From Natrarchaeobius oligotrophus (GTDB lineage Archaea > Halobacteriota > Halobacteria > Halobacteriales > Natrialbaceae): a stretch of DNA of 64,000 bases. The position numbers and the translations under genes are program-made. The first letter of the stretch is position 1. Each line of letters begins with the position of its first letter. Where the stretch lies: NCBI RefSeq assembly GCF_003841465.1, contig NZ_REFZ01000004.1:186001-250000 (forward strand), read 5' to 3'. A model generated the notes under the pieces. The model searched no databases, was not told the DNA's origin, and saw only the letters and a program-made list of their open reading frames with translations. This document shows, in pieces, positions 31,777 to 39,804 of the stretch.

Positions 31777-33888
31777 ATGGGTAACTGCATCATCTGCGGC
31801 ACACCCGTTGACGGTGAAATCTGTGAGAGCCACGAGGAAGACGTTGTCTTCGAATTTCGGGGCAACACACCCTCACAGCTCACCCCCGGCCGATACTACC
31901 GGGGAACCGTCGACGGTTACGCCGACTTCGGCGTGTTCATCGACGTCGGAGATCACGTCACGGGACTGTTGCACAGAAGCGAACTCGACCAGCGAATCGA
32001 AAGTCTCGACTGGGAGCCGGGCGACGACGTCTTCGTCCAGGTTCTCGACGTTCGCGACAACGGTAACGTCGACCTCGGCTGGTCGATTCGCCAGCGCGAA
32101 CGCGAGTTCCGCGGATCGCTGATCGAAACGGCCGACGACGAGTTCCGTCCCGAGGAGTTCGACGGGGACGAATCGTCGTCGGACGAGGAGGCGACCGGCG
32201 ACGGCTCGAGCGGCGAGTCGGTCGACGCGGATCGCGAGTCGACGGCGCCGGACGCATCGGCCGAGACCGTCTCCGGTGGCGGCTCCGTCGCCACCGAGAG
32301 CGCGGCCGTCTCGACGCCCGCGACCGGAAGCGGAACGACCGACGAGGACGACGGCGAACCGGCGCTCAAGCGAACCAGAGTCGAGGCGATCGAGAACCAG
32401 GTTGGGAGCGTCGTTCGTCTCGAGGGCGAGATTACGGGCGTCCGCCAGACCAGCGGTCCGACCGTTTTCGAGCTCCGCGACGAGACGGGAACTGTCGAGT
32501 GCGCCGCCTTCGAGGAAGCCGGCGTCCGGGCCTACCCCGACGTCGACGTCGACGACGTCGTCGCTCTCGAGGGCGAGGTCGAACGCCACAACGGCGACCT
32601 CCAGATCGAAACCGAGATGCTCGACGTGCTCACGGGCGACGATCGTGACACCGTCGTCGATCGTCTCGAGAGCGCGATCGAACGCGAGGCTCGGCCGTCC
32701 GAAGTCGTCACTCTCGCCGAGTTCGACCCAGTCACGACCGTCGAAGACGAGCTTGCGGACGCGGCGACCGCGATTCGACGCGCCGTCGTGGAAGCGCGTC
32801 CTATCGTCGTTCGACACGCCGCGACCGCCGACGGCTACGTCGCCGGCGCCGCCATCGAACGCGCCGTTCTCCCGCTCGTTCGCGAAAAACACACCCGAGA
32901 CGACGCCGAGTACCACTACTTCGAGCGTCGGCCGCTCGACGGTCGCGTCTACGGGATGGACGCCGCGACCGACGACGTCACGGCGATGCTCGAGGCTCGC
33001 GACCGCCACGGCGAACAGCTTCCGCTCGTCGTCCTCGTCGACGCCGGCTCGACCGTCGAGTCCGTCGACGGCTACGAGCTGCTCTCGCTGTACGGTGCCG
33101 ACGCGCTCGTCGTCGACGATAGTCGCGCCGACGAAGAGATCGTCGACGCCGTTGCCACGGCAGTCGCTCCGTCGCTCGCCGGCGCGGACGTCTCGGAGCT
33201 GACCTCCACGGCGCTCGCGGCGAACGTCGCCGCTCTCGTCAACGAGGACGTCCGATCCGACCTCGAGCACCTGCCGGCCGTCAGCTACTGGGAGCACGCG
33301 CCCGAGGCGTACCTCGAGCTCGCGACCGAGGCGGGATACGACGAAACCGCCCTCTCCGAGCGTCGCGAAGCCGTCGCGCTCGAGGCCTACTACCAGTCGT
33401 ACAAGGACAAACGCGAACTCGTCGCCGACCTGCTGTTCGACGACGGGGCTACCGACGAGACGACCGACGGCGACCTGGCCGCGCACGTCTCCGAGCAGTT
33501 CCGGGCCAAACTCGAGACCGAACTCGACACCGCCCGCGAGAACCTCGAGACCGAGACCGTCGACGGCGTCACCGTGGCGGTGCTCGATACGGCCGCGTTC
33601 ACCCACCGGTACAACTTCCCGACGACGAAACTCCTGCTCGACGAACTCCACCGTCGCGACCGCGACGAGGGTCCGTTCGTCACCCTCGGCGTCGGCGACG
33701 ACGAACTACACGTCCGTGCGACCGAACCGGTGAACGTCCGCGAACTCGGACGGGCCATCGCCGACGTGGTTCCCGACGGCGGCATCCGCGTCGTCGGCGG
33801 CGAGGACGGTCACGTCGAGTACCTCCCCGGCGAGCGCGACGCCGTTCGCGAAGCCGCACTCGAGGCGCTCGGCGAAACGCTCGCGTAA
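31777..33888 (+). CDS. S1/OB-fold/DHH-family (RecJ-like) protein
   Basis: A 703-residue multi-domain nucleic-acid protein. Residues 4-20 hold a possible zinc site (CIICGTPVDGEICESH). An S1 domain follows (GRYYRGTVDGYADFGVFID, about 40-110), then an acidic linker, an OB-fold (VRLEGEITGVRQTSGPTVF, about 210-285) and a DHH/RecJ-like core from about 330. The core looks catalytically weakened: motif I reads RHAATADGYVAG and the DHH position reads VDDSRAD. Haloarchaea carry several RecJ paralogues; some archaeal RecJ/GAN proteins serve with the replicative helicase as Cdc45 counterparts. A scaffold or single-strand-binding role is plausible, but nuclease activity is not excluded. Confidence 0.8.
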   Translation: MGNCIICGTPVDGEICESHEEDVVFEFRGNTPSQLTPGRYYRGTVDGYADFGVFIDVGDHVTGLLHRSELDQRIESLDWEPGDDVFVQVLDVRDNGNVDLGWSIRQREREFRGSLIETADDEFRPEEFDGDESSSDEEATGDGSSGESVDADRESTAPDASAETVSGGGSVATESAAVSTPATGSGTTDEDDGEPALKRTRVEAIENQVGSVVRLEGEITGVRQTSGPTVFELRDETGTVECAAFEEAGVRAYPDVDVDDVVALEGEVERHNGDLQIETEMLDVLTGDDRDTVVDRLESAIEREARPSEVVTLAEFDPVTTVEDELADAATAIRRAVVEARPIVVRHAATADGYVAGAAIERAVLPLVREKHTRDDAEYHYFERRPLDGRVYGMDAATDDVTAMLEARDRHGEQLPLVVLVDAGSTVESVDGYELLSLYGADALVVDDSRADEEIVDAVATAVAPSLAGADVSELTSTALAANVAALVNEDVRSDLEHLPAVSYWEHAPEAYLELATEAGYDETALSERREAVALEAYYQSYKDKRELVADLLFDDGATDETTDGDLAAHVSEQFRAKLETELDTARENLETETVDGVTVAVLDTAAFTHRYNFPTTKLLLDELHRRDRDEGPFVTLGVGDDELHVRATEPVNVRELGRAIADVVPDGGIRVVGGEDGHVEYLPGERDAVREAALEALGETLA

Positions 33889-34031
33889 ACGCGCACGCGA
33901 CGGACGCACGTCCAGTTCCTCCCGACCGCAACGTCTCGAGTGACGACGGTTCCTCTCTGTCGGATCGCCACCCGAGCCGGCGATAGGATCGGAGGAGAAA
34001 CAGTTTTCAAATCAGTGGACGAACATATCCT

Positions 34032-34535
34032 ATGAGCGACGGCCCGAGGAGCCGACTTCGCGAAAACGCCACCGAGATCGCGGCGATGGTGGTCACGGGT
34101 CTCTGGCTCGCACTGCTGTTTCTGCCGGGCGGTGGCGGCTTCTGGTTGCCGGTCTTGCTGTTCGGATACCTGGTCGTCGTTCCGATCGTCGCCCTCCTGT
34201 ACGGCGACGAGTCCGACCGGGAGACGTGGTGGGACTGGTGGGACGACGACTCCTGGGACGACTGGTGGGGCTCGAGCGAGTCCGATGACGCGAACGACGA
34301 GTCCTCGACCGCCGGTGCGGAATCTTCGAACTCCGTCGACGCGCTCGAAACCCTCCGCGAACGGTACGCCGCGGGCGAGTTGACCGACGACCAGTTCGAA
34401 CGCAAGCTCGAGCGTCTGCTCGAGACCGAGACGCTCGAGGACGTCGAGCGAGACCGACGGAACGCGAACGCCGATCGCGATCGGGGACGCGACCGAGACC
34501 GCGACGTCGATTCGAACCTCGAGTACGAAACCTGA
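34032..34535 (+). CDS. SHOCT-domain membrane protein, copy 1
   Basis: A 167-residue protein with two hydrophobic segments near the N-terminus (about 17-55), a Trp/Asp-rich linker (TWWDWWDDDSWDDWW) and a C-terminal SHOCT domain with ALETLRERYAAGELTDDQF and ERKLERLLE. The tail is rich in alternating Arg and Asp. SHOCT modules are oligomerisation elements found at the ends of many membrane and stress proteins; the function is unknown. A close paralogue follows immediately, and the SHOCT part is nearly identical between the two, which suggests tandem duplication or gene conversion. Confidence 0.8.
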   Translation: MSDGPRSRLRENATEIAAMVVTGLWLALLFLPGGGGFWLPVLLFGYLVVVPIVALLYGDESDRETWWDWWDDDSWDDWWGSSESDDANDESSTAGAESSNSVDALETLRERYAAGELTDDQFERKLERLLETETLEDVERDRRNANADRDRGRDRDRDVDSNLEYET

Positions 34536-34670
34536 TCTCCCGTCGTGGCGACCGACCCGGGAACCGGCCGACGAACGCGCGTCACTCCCGCTCTCCCGAT
34601 CCTCACGCTCGACGGCGGCTGCCCTGTCGGCGTGAAAACATCTTTCGGGTCTCCCTGTGTAAGTGTCCAC

Positions 34671-35147
34671 ATGGCCGACGACCCCGCGAATCGATTCCGT
34701 GAAAACGTCACCGAGATCACGGCGACGGTCCTCACCGGCATCTGGCTCGTCGGACTCTTCACGGGGCAGTGGTGGTGGCTCCCCCTTTTGCTCGTTAGCT
34801 ACGTCGTCATCGTGCCGCTCGTCGCGCTCCTGTTCGGCGACGAGTCCGATCGCCAGGAGTGGTGGGAGTGGGACGACGCCGAGGAGAGCGAGTCGGACGA
34901 CGATCACCCGTCGACGGAGTCCGAACCGCACGCGGCGGAGAACAACGCCGACGCGCTCGAAACCCTCCGCGAGCGGTACGCCGCGGGCGAGTTGACCGAC
35001 GACCAGTTCGAACGCAAGCTCGAGCGCCTGCTCGAGACCGAGACGCTCGAGGACGTCGAGCGGTGGCGACGGGGTGCCCGCGAGGAGCGCGACCGGAGAC
35101 GCGACCGCGACCGAGACGTCGACACCAACCTCGAGTTCGAGACGTGA
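34671..35147 (+). CDS. SHOCT-domain membrane protein, copy 2
   Basis: A 158-residue paralogue of the preceding gene. The ATG at 34671 gives MADDPANRFRENVTEITAT, which aligns with the start of copy 1. It has the same plan: two N-terminal membrane segments, an acidic linker, then SHOCT (ALETLRERYAAGELTDDQF) and an Arg/Asp-rich tail. The SHOCT-coding DNA is almost identical to copy 1 while the membrane part has diverged, so the domains evolve at different rates. An upstream in-frame start at 34545 would cross the intergenic region and is rejected. Confidence 0.8.
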   Translation: MADDPANRFRENVTEITATVLTGIWLVGLFTGQWWWLPLLLVSYVVIVPLVALLFGDESDRQEWWEWDDAEESESDDDHPSTESEPHAAENNADALETLRERYAAGELTDDQFERKLERLLETETLEDVERWRRGAREERDRRRDRDRDVDTNLEFET

Positions 35148-35258
35148 ATCGCGGTATCTCCCGACCGCTTCGTCGGCGGTTCCGTTCTCGCCGACTCGAT
35201 CGGTGCGGAAGTCTCGAGTCCGACACGCTTATTCGCGGACGGCGACGAATGCCCTGTA

Positions 35259-36920
35259 GTGAGCACCGAGACGCCCGATCCGACCGAAACGGACGCCTTC
35301 GAGCGGGTCTGTGAGACGCTCGTCGAGCGCATTCTCGCGGGCGAGATCGAGCGCGACGAGGTCGAGAAGGCCAAGCTGGCGGCCTGCTCGGAGCACTCCG
35401 CGCCGAAAGTGCCGAAGAACTCGGAGCTGCTGGATTACGCCCCACAGGAGCACCGCGAGGAACTCGAGGCGGTGTTGCAGCGCAAACCCGTTCGCACCGC
35501 CTCGGGCGTCTCGCCGGTCGCGATCATGACCTCCCCCGAGCGCTGTCCCCACGGCAAGTGTCTGTACTGTCCCGGCGGACCCGACTCGGAGTTTTCGTCC
35601 TCCCAGAGCTACACCGGCGAGGAACCCGCCGCGGCCCGCGGCGTCCAGAACGACTACGACCCCTACGGACAGGTGACGCTTCGCCTCGAGCAACTGCGGG
35701 AGATCGGCCACCCTGTCGACAAGGTCGAACTCATCCTGATGGGCGGGACGATGACCGCCCGCAGCCACGACTACCAGGAGTGGTTCGTCAAGCGCGCGCT
35801 CGAGGCGATGAACGACTTCGACGTCGAGAAGGAACCGGAGCCCGCCGAGGGCGTCAGCTTCGCTCAGGACCCCGAGGAGTACGAGTGGAAGTACGTCGAG
35901 GACGTCATCGCGGAAAACGAGACGGCGGACGTCCGCAACATCGGAACGACGTTCGAGACGAAGCCGGACTGGTGCGATCCCGAGCAGATCGACCGGATGC
36001 TCGACCTCGGCGGAACGAAAGTCGAGGTGGGCGTCCAGACCACCTACGAGCGAATCAACCGCGAGATGCACCGCGGTCACGGCGTCGCCGAGTCGATGGA
36101 GGCCAACCAGCGGTTGCGCGATTCGGCGTTCAAAGTCGGGTTCCACATGATGCCGGGACAGCCGGGGATGAGCAAAGAGATGTGCCTCGAGGACTTCCGG
36201 CGCATCTTCGAGAACGAGGCGTGGAAACCCGACTACCTCAAGATCTATCCGACGCTGATCGTCCGGGGGACGGCGACCTACGACTGGTGGCACAGAGGCG
36301 AGTACGAACCGCTCGACAACGAGGAAGCCGCCGAACTGGTCGCCGAGATCAAGGACATGATCCCCCGGTACACCCGACTCCAGCGCGTCCAGCGTGACAT
36401 CCCCGCGGACTTCATCGACGCCGGCGTCTGGAAGTCGAACCTCCGGCAACTCGCGCGAAAGCGCATGGACGAACACGGCTGGACCTGCGAGTGCATCCGC
36501 TGTCGCGAGGCCGGAATGAACGACGACGATCCAGAATCCGTCGACCTCGACGTCGTGCGTTACGACGCCTGTGGCGGAACGGAGCACTTCATCTCGTTCG
36601 AGGACTTCGAGAAGGACCTGCTGGTCGGCTTCTGTCGGCTGCGGTTTCCCGGCGACCCGGTGCGACCGGAACTCGAGAACGCCGCGCTCGTTCGCGAGTT
36701 GCACGTCTACGGCAGCGAGGTCTCGATGGGCGACGAAGGCGAGACGGATCAACACCAGCATCGGGGATACGGCCGCCGGCTGATGGAGCGCGCCGAGGAA
36801 CTGGCCGCAGACGCCGGCTACGACAAACTCAGCGTCATCTCGGGTATCGGCGCGCGCGAGTACTACCGCGAGAAACTCGGCTACCATCAGGACGGGCCGT
36901 ACGTGAGCAAGCGCCTGTAG
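35259..36920 (+). CDS. elp3: tRNA uridine(34) acetyltransferase Elp3
   Basis: A 553-residue radical-SAM/acetyltransferase fusion. It forms the carboxymethyl-type modification of U34 in tRNA wobble positions. The iron-sulfur motif is Cys96-x4-Cys101-x2-Cys104 (CPHGKCLYCPGG). The radical-SAM core continues with LILMGGTMTARSHDYQEWF and EVGVQTTYERINREMHRGH. A zinc-binding CECIRCREAG segment precedes the GNAT domain, which has HQHRGYGRRLMERAEELA for acetyl-CoA. The start is a GTG about 28 nt behind a TTATTC box, consistent with a leaderless transcript. Archaea use Elp3 alone, and no other elongator genes are nearby. Confidence 0.93.
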   Translation: MSTETPDPTETDAFERVCETLVERILAGEIERDEVEKAKLAACSEHSAPKVPKNSELLDYAPQEHREELEAVLQRKPVRTASGVSPVAIMTSPERCPHGKCLYCPGGPDSEFSSSQSYTGEEPAAARGVQNDYDPYGQVTLRLEQLREIGHPVDKVELILMGGTMTARSHDYQEWFVKRALEAMNDFDVEKEPEPAEGVSFAQDPEEYEWKYVEDVIAENETADVRNIGTTFETKPDWCDPEQIDRMLDLGGTKVEVGVQTTYERINREMHRGHGVAESMEANQRLRDSAFKVGFHMMPGQPGMSKEMCLEDFRRIFENEAWKPDYLKIYPTLIVRGTATYDWWHRGEYEPLDNEEAAELVAEIKDMIPRYTRLQRVQRDIPADFIDAGVWKSNLRQLARKRMDEHGWTCECIRCREAGMNDDDPESVDLDVVRYDACGGTEHFISFEDFEKDLLVGFCRLRFPGDPVRPELENAALVRELHVYGSEVSMGDEGETDQHQHRGYGRRLMERAEELAADAGYDKLSVISGIGAREYYREKLGYHQDGPYVSKRL

Positions 36921-37010
36921 CCGTCCCCGAACGCGAGCCCCTCGCGGCCGCTCGAGGGCCCACGTCCAGGCCGCCGCCGGCGAATCGGGCCGGGGCGTCG
37001 CCCTCCAGGG

Positions 37011-37232
37011 TCAACACCGTTCGCCCCAGTCCCGCCAGTCGAGGTCGTCGTGGAGGCGGACCTCGATCTCGATGCGACAGTCCGGACAGAAGAACGCGAC
37101 CGACCGCCGGCCCGGTTCGAACTCCCGCCACTCGTCGTGCGTTTCACAGCCGACGCGGAGGCCCCGCTCTTCCCCTTCGAGATCCTCGATCCGGTACGGG
37201 CCAACGGTTCCGAGCGCATCGGTGCCGGTCAT
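37011..37232 (-). CDS. Small conserved protein with Cys/His pairs
   Basis: A 73-residue protein from the ATG at 37232 (MTGTDALGTVGPYRIEDLE). It contains CETHDEW, then FFCPDC, and ends WGERC, so up to four Cys and one His could bind zinc. The central strand RRSVAFFCPDCRIEIEVRL suggests a single ribbon fold. I do not recognise the family and no functional neighbour is obvious. The upstream in-frame extension to 37352 is Arg/Gly-rich and not used. The cysteine spacing and codon bias support a real gene. Confidence 0.6.
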   Translation of the reverse strand: MTGTDALGTVGPYRIEDLEGEERGLRVGCETHDEWREFEPGRRSVAFFCPDCRIEIEVRLHDDLDWRDWGERC

Positions 37233-37352
37233 ACACGGAGAGTCGATTTCGCGGCCCGTAACTCCTCGGTCAGCCGTTTCCGCGTCCGACGAGCGAGTCC
37301 CACCGCCGATCCGATTTCCCGCGAGTCCGGATACCCGGTCGCCACGCGCCAA

Positions 37353-38186
37353 TCAGACGGCCAACACCGTATCCACGACGAGCATCACCGCGAACCCGAC
37401 GACGAACGTCGCCGTCGCGGTGTCGGCGTACCCGTGACCGTGGCTCGAGGGGACGAGCTCCCGAAAGACGACGGCGATCATCGCGCCCGCAGCGAAGCCG
37501 GCCGCGATCGGAAACAGTCCGGAGACGACGGCGACGAGCGCGAACCCGACCGCCGCGGCGATCGGCTCCGGAACGCCGCCGGACAGCGTCGTGTAGAGGA
37601 CGGTCTTGCTCCGGGAGACGCCCGCTCGAGCCGCCGGAACGGCCATCGCGAACCCGTCGGGAACGTTCTGGACGGCGATGGCCGTCGCGATGGCGAATCC
37701 GAGCGCGGTCTCGCCGCTGGCGAACGCGATCCCGACCGCGAGCCCCTCCGGGACGTTGTGGATCGTGACGGTTCCGCCGACGAGCGCCGCTCGGCGCAGG
37801 TCGTCGAACGCCGGTTCGGTCGCCCGGTCGTCTCGGGTCGTTCGATTCGAGGAACCGTCCGCGATCGCGCCGTCGACGACGGCCGTTCCTTCGAGTCGCT
37901 CGCCCCGAAATCGGAGGTGAACGTGCGGTAACACGGCGTTGACGGCGAGCAAGAAGCCCCCACCCAGCAGAACGCCGGCGACGACTTCGAACGGCGAACC
38001 CAGCTCGAGACCCGGCAACACGAGCGCGAACACCGCCGCTCCGACCATGATTCCCGCGGCGAGGCCGAGCGCTCCGTCGTAGACCCGGTGGCTGACCCGG
38101 TCGGTGACGAGGACGGGGAGCGCCCCGAGTCCGGTCACGCAGCCCGCGACCGCGGCGACGAGGACGACCTCGCCGAGCGACGTCAT
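37353..38186 (-). CDS. ZIP-family divalent metal transporter
   Basis: A 277-residue membrane protein with about eight hydrophobic segments. The binuclear metal site of ZIP proteins is visible: TIHNVPEGLAVGIAF in TM4 (HNxPEG) and the corresponding IAVQNVPDGFAMAVP and FRELVPSSHGHG in later segments. A hydrophilic loop with HVHLRF precedes TM4. ZIP proteins import zinc, iron or manganese down a gradient. The ATG at 38186 (MTSLGEVVLVAAVAG) starts the first membrane segment. This is a second possible zinc route besides the ABC importer at 5-8 kb. Confidence 0.85.
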   Translation of the reverse strand: MTSLGEVVLVAAVAGCVTGLGALPVLVTDRVSHRVYDGALGLAAGIMVGAAVFALVLPGLELGSPFEVVAGVLLGGGFLLAVNAVLPHVHLRFRGERLEGTAVVDGAIADGSSNRTTRDDRATEPAFDDLRRAALVGGTVTIHNVPEGLAVGIAFASGETALGFAIATAIAVQNVPDGFAMAVPAARAGVSRSKTVLYTTLSGGVPEPIAAAVGFALVAVVSGLFPIAAGFAAGAMIAVVFRELVPSSHGHGYADTATATFVVGFAVMLVVDTVLAV

Positions 38187-38280
38187 ACCCCGCGTTCGGT
38201 TCGAGAACGGATATGACTGCCGTCGACGACCGCGCGATGAGCACGCTGGCACGCCGGTACAATCGGCTCATATCGGTCGG

Positions 38281-38286
38281 TTATAT
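38281..38286 (+). promoter_or_regulatory. TATA box for the TenA-like gene
   Basis: TTATAT lies 29 nt upstream of the ATG at 38316, the spacing of a leaderless haloarchaeal promoter. Confidence 0.55.
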
Positions 38287-38315
38287 CACGTTTCCCGTCG
38301 TCGGTACCGGTCGGA

Positions 38316-38975
38316 ATGTCGTTCAGCGATTATCTCCTCGAGGAGGGGACCGACGTCTGGGAGGCACAGCTGAATCACCCGTTCGTTCGCGAACTCGCCG
38401 CCGGAACGCTGGACGAGGCGGCGTTCGAACACTGGGTGAAACAGGACTACCGGTACCTGCTCGACTACGCGCGGCTGTTTTCGATCGCCGGCGCGAAAGC
38501 GCGCGACGAGCAGACGATGACGCACCTGCTCGGCGTCGCCCACGAGGTGCTCGATCACGAGATGGACCTCCACCGGTCGTTCGCGGCCGACTACGGTATC
38601 TCGCGCGCGGAACTCGAGACCGTCGAGAAAGCGCCGACCTGCGTCGCCTACACCAGCTTCCTCGTCCGAACCGCCTACGAGGGATCGATCGCCGAGATCG
38701 CCGCCGCGCTGTACCCGTGCATGCAGGGCTACCTCGACGTCGCCGAGCACATGGCCGACTTGGCCGAGGAGGAACACCGCTACACGCCGTTCATCGAGAC
38801 GTACACTGGCGAGGAGTTCCGCGAGGCGACGGCCTGGTGTCGGGAGTTCGTCGACGACTGCGGCGAGCGCTATCCCGGCGAGCACGAGGCGATGACCGAC
38901 GCGTTTCTCACCAGCGCCAGACTCGAGTACCGGTTCTGGGAGATGGCCTACACGCTCGAGGGGTGGGACATCTAA
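38316..38975 (+). CDS. tenA: TenA family protein (thiaminase II type)
   Basis: A 219-residue all-helical TenA protein that hydrolyses aminopyrimidine thiamine-breakdown products so the pyrimidine can be salvaged. The family opening FVRELAAGTLDEAAFEHWV is followed by KQDYRYLLDYARLFSIAGAK. The catalytic Cys lies in AALYPCMQGYLDVAEHM and the C-terminal acidic residue in LEYRFWEMAYTLE. Length and motifs match full-length members. It may belong to a thiamine regulon, but no other thi gene is near and no TPP riboswitch was recognised. Confidence 0.88.
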   Translation: MSFSDYLLEEGTDVWEAQLNHPFVRELAAGTLDEAAFEHWVKQDYRYLLDYARLFSIAGAKARDEQTMTHLLGVAHEVLDHEMDLHRSFAADYGISRAELETVEKAPTCVAYTSFLVRTAYEGSIAEIAAALYPCMQGYLDVAEHMADLAEEEHRYTPFIETYTGEEFREATAWCREFVDDCGERYPGEHEAMTDAFLTSARLEYRFWEMAYTLEGWDI

Positions 38976-39021
38976 CCGATCGGCCGCATCGGAGACCGGG
39001 GTCCGTCGATCTCGAGGTCGG

Positions 39022-39672
39022 TCAATCGATCGTGATCTCGAGTCCGAGCACGCCGAGGTACGAGGGGGCGTTGCCGCCGCTGGTCCGGAACTCGGTGGGC
39101 GTCGAGTCGACGTACTCGTAGAACTCCGACTGGGTCGACGGGAGCACCGTCGAGCCGTCTTCGCTCTGGAGGAACGCCGGCGCGTTCGTCCGCCGGATGC
39201 GCTCGACCTGTTGCTCCCAGTCCTCGCCGCTGTGTACGAAGACGCCGAACGAGAACCGGCCCGCCAACACCGCCTCGCGCTTGCTGGAGAAGTAGTCGGC
39301 CTCCTCGACCCGATACTCCTCGTCGCTCAGCCACGCGATCGCCGCGAGACCCTCCGTTCGCAGGAGGTAGGCGTTCCACGTCAGCGTATCGTCGAAGATC
39401 TCCCAGGCGTTCCGGGGACCGATCGCGTCGACCTCGACGCTGAACGCCGGTCGGCCGCGGGAGCCGGTCGGTTCGTGGACGAACGTCGCGTCGTAGCCGG
39501 GCACGCGGATCCCTCTGTCGTGGTAGACGATGCCGTCGATCTCGAGGCCGAGGTCGTGTTCGTCGTCCAGGCGCTCGAGGAAGTCGCGGACGGGCACGCC
39601 GCCGGTCTCCTCGAGTCGGTCGAAAAACGCAGGGAGTTCGTTGATCTCGGACCACCCCGCCGGTGTGCTCAT
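39022..39672 (-). CDS. Conserved haloarchaeal protein, function unknown
   Basis: A 216-residue soluble protein from the ATG at 39672 (MSTPAGWSEINELPAFFDRL). It begins with a helical segment, then beta-rich sequence around DLGLEIDGIVYHDRGIRVPG, and an alpha/beta core with AWEIFDDTLTWNAYLLRTEG and FSFGVFVHSGEDW. Neither catalytic motif nor membrane segment is evident. I do not recognise the family. A much longer open frame continues upstream to 40815, but it is antisense to the RqcH gene and is not coding. Confidence 0.6.
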   Translation of the reverse strand: MSTPAGWSEINELPAFFDRLEETGGVPVRDFLERLDDEHDLGLEIDGIVYHDRGIRVPGYDATFVHEPTGSRGRPAFSVEVDAIGPRNAWEIFDDTLTWNAYLLRTEGLAAIAWLSDEEYRVEEADYFSSKREAVLAGRFSFGVFVHSGEDWEQQVERIRRTNAPAFLQSEDGSTVLPSTQSEFYEYVDSTPTEFRTSGGNAPSYLGVLGLEITID

Positions 39673-39804
39673 GCTCGAGTGAAGCGTCCCGGTCCGGATT
39701 AGCCTTTCCGACCGGCTGCGGCCGATCGATCCGTCGACACCGAGAGACGGCGACCGCCAGCACGGAGCGACACGCCTTTTTGACAGCACCGGGCAGTGTA
39801 CGGT

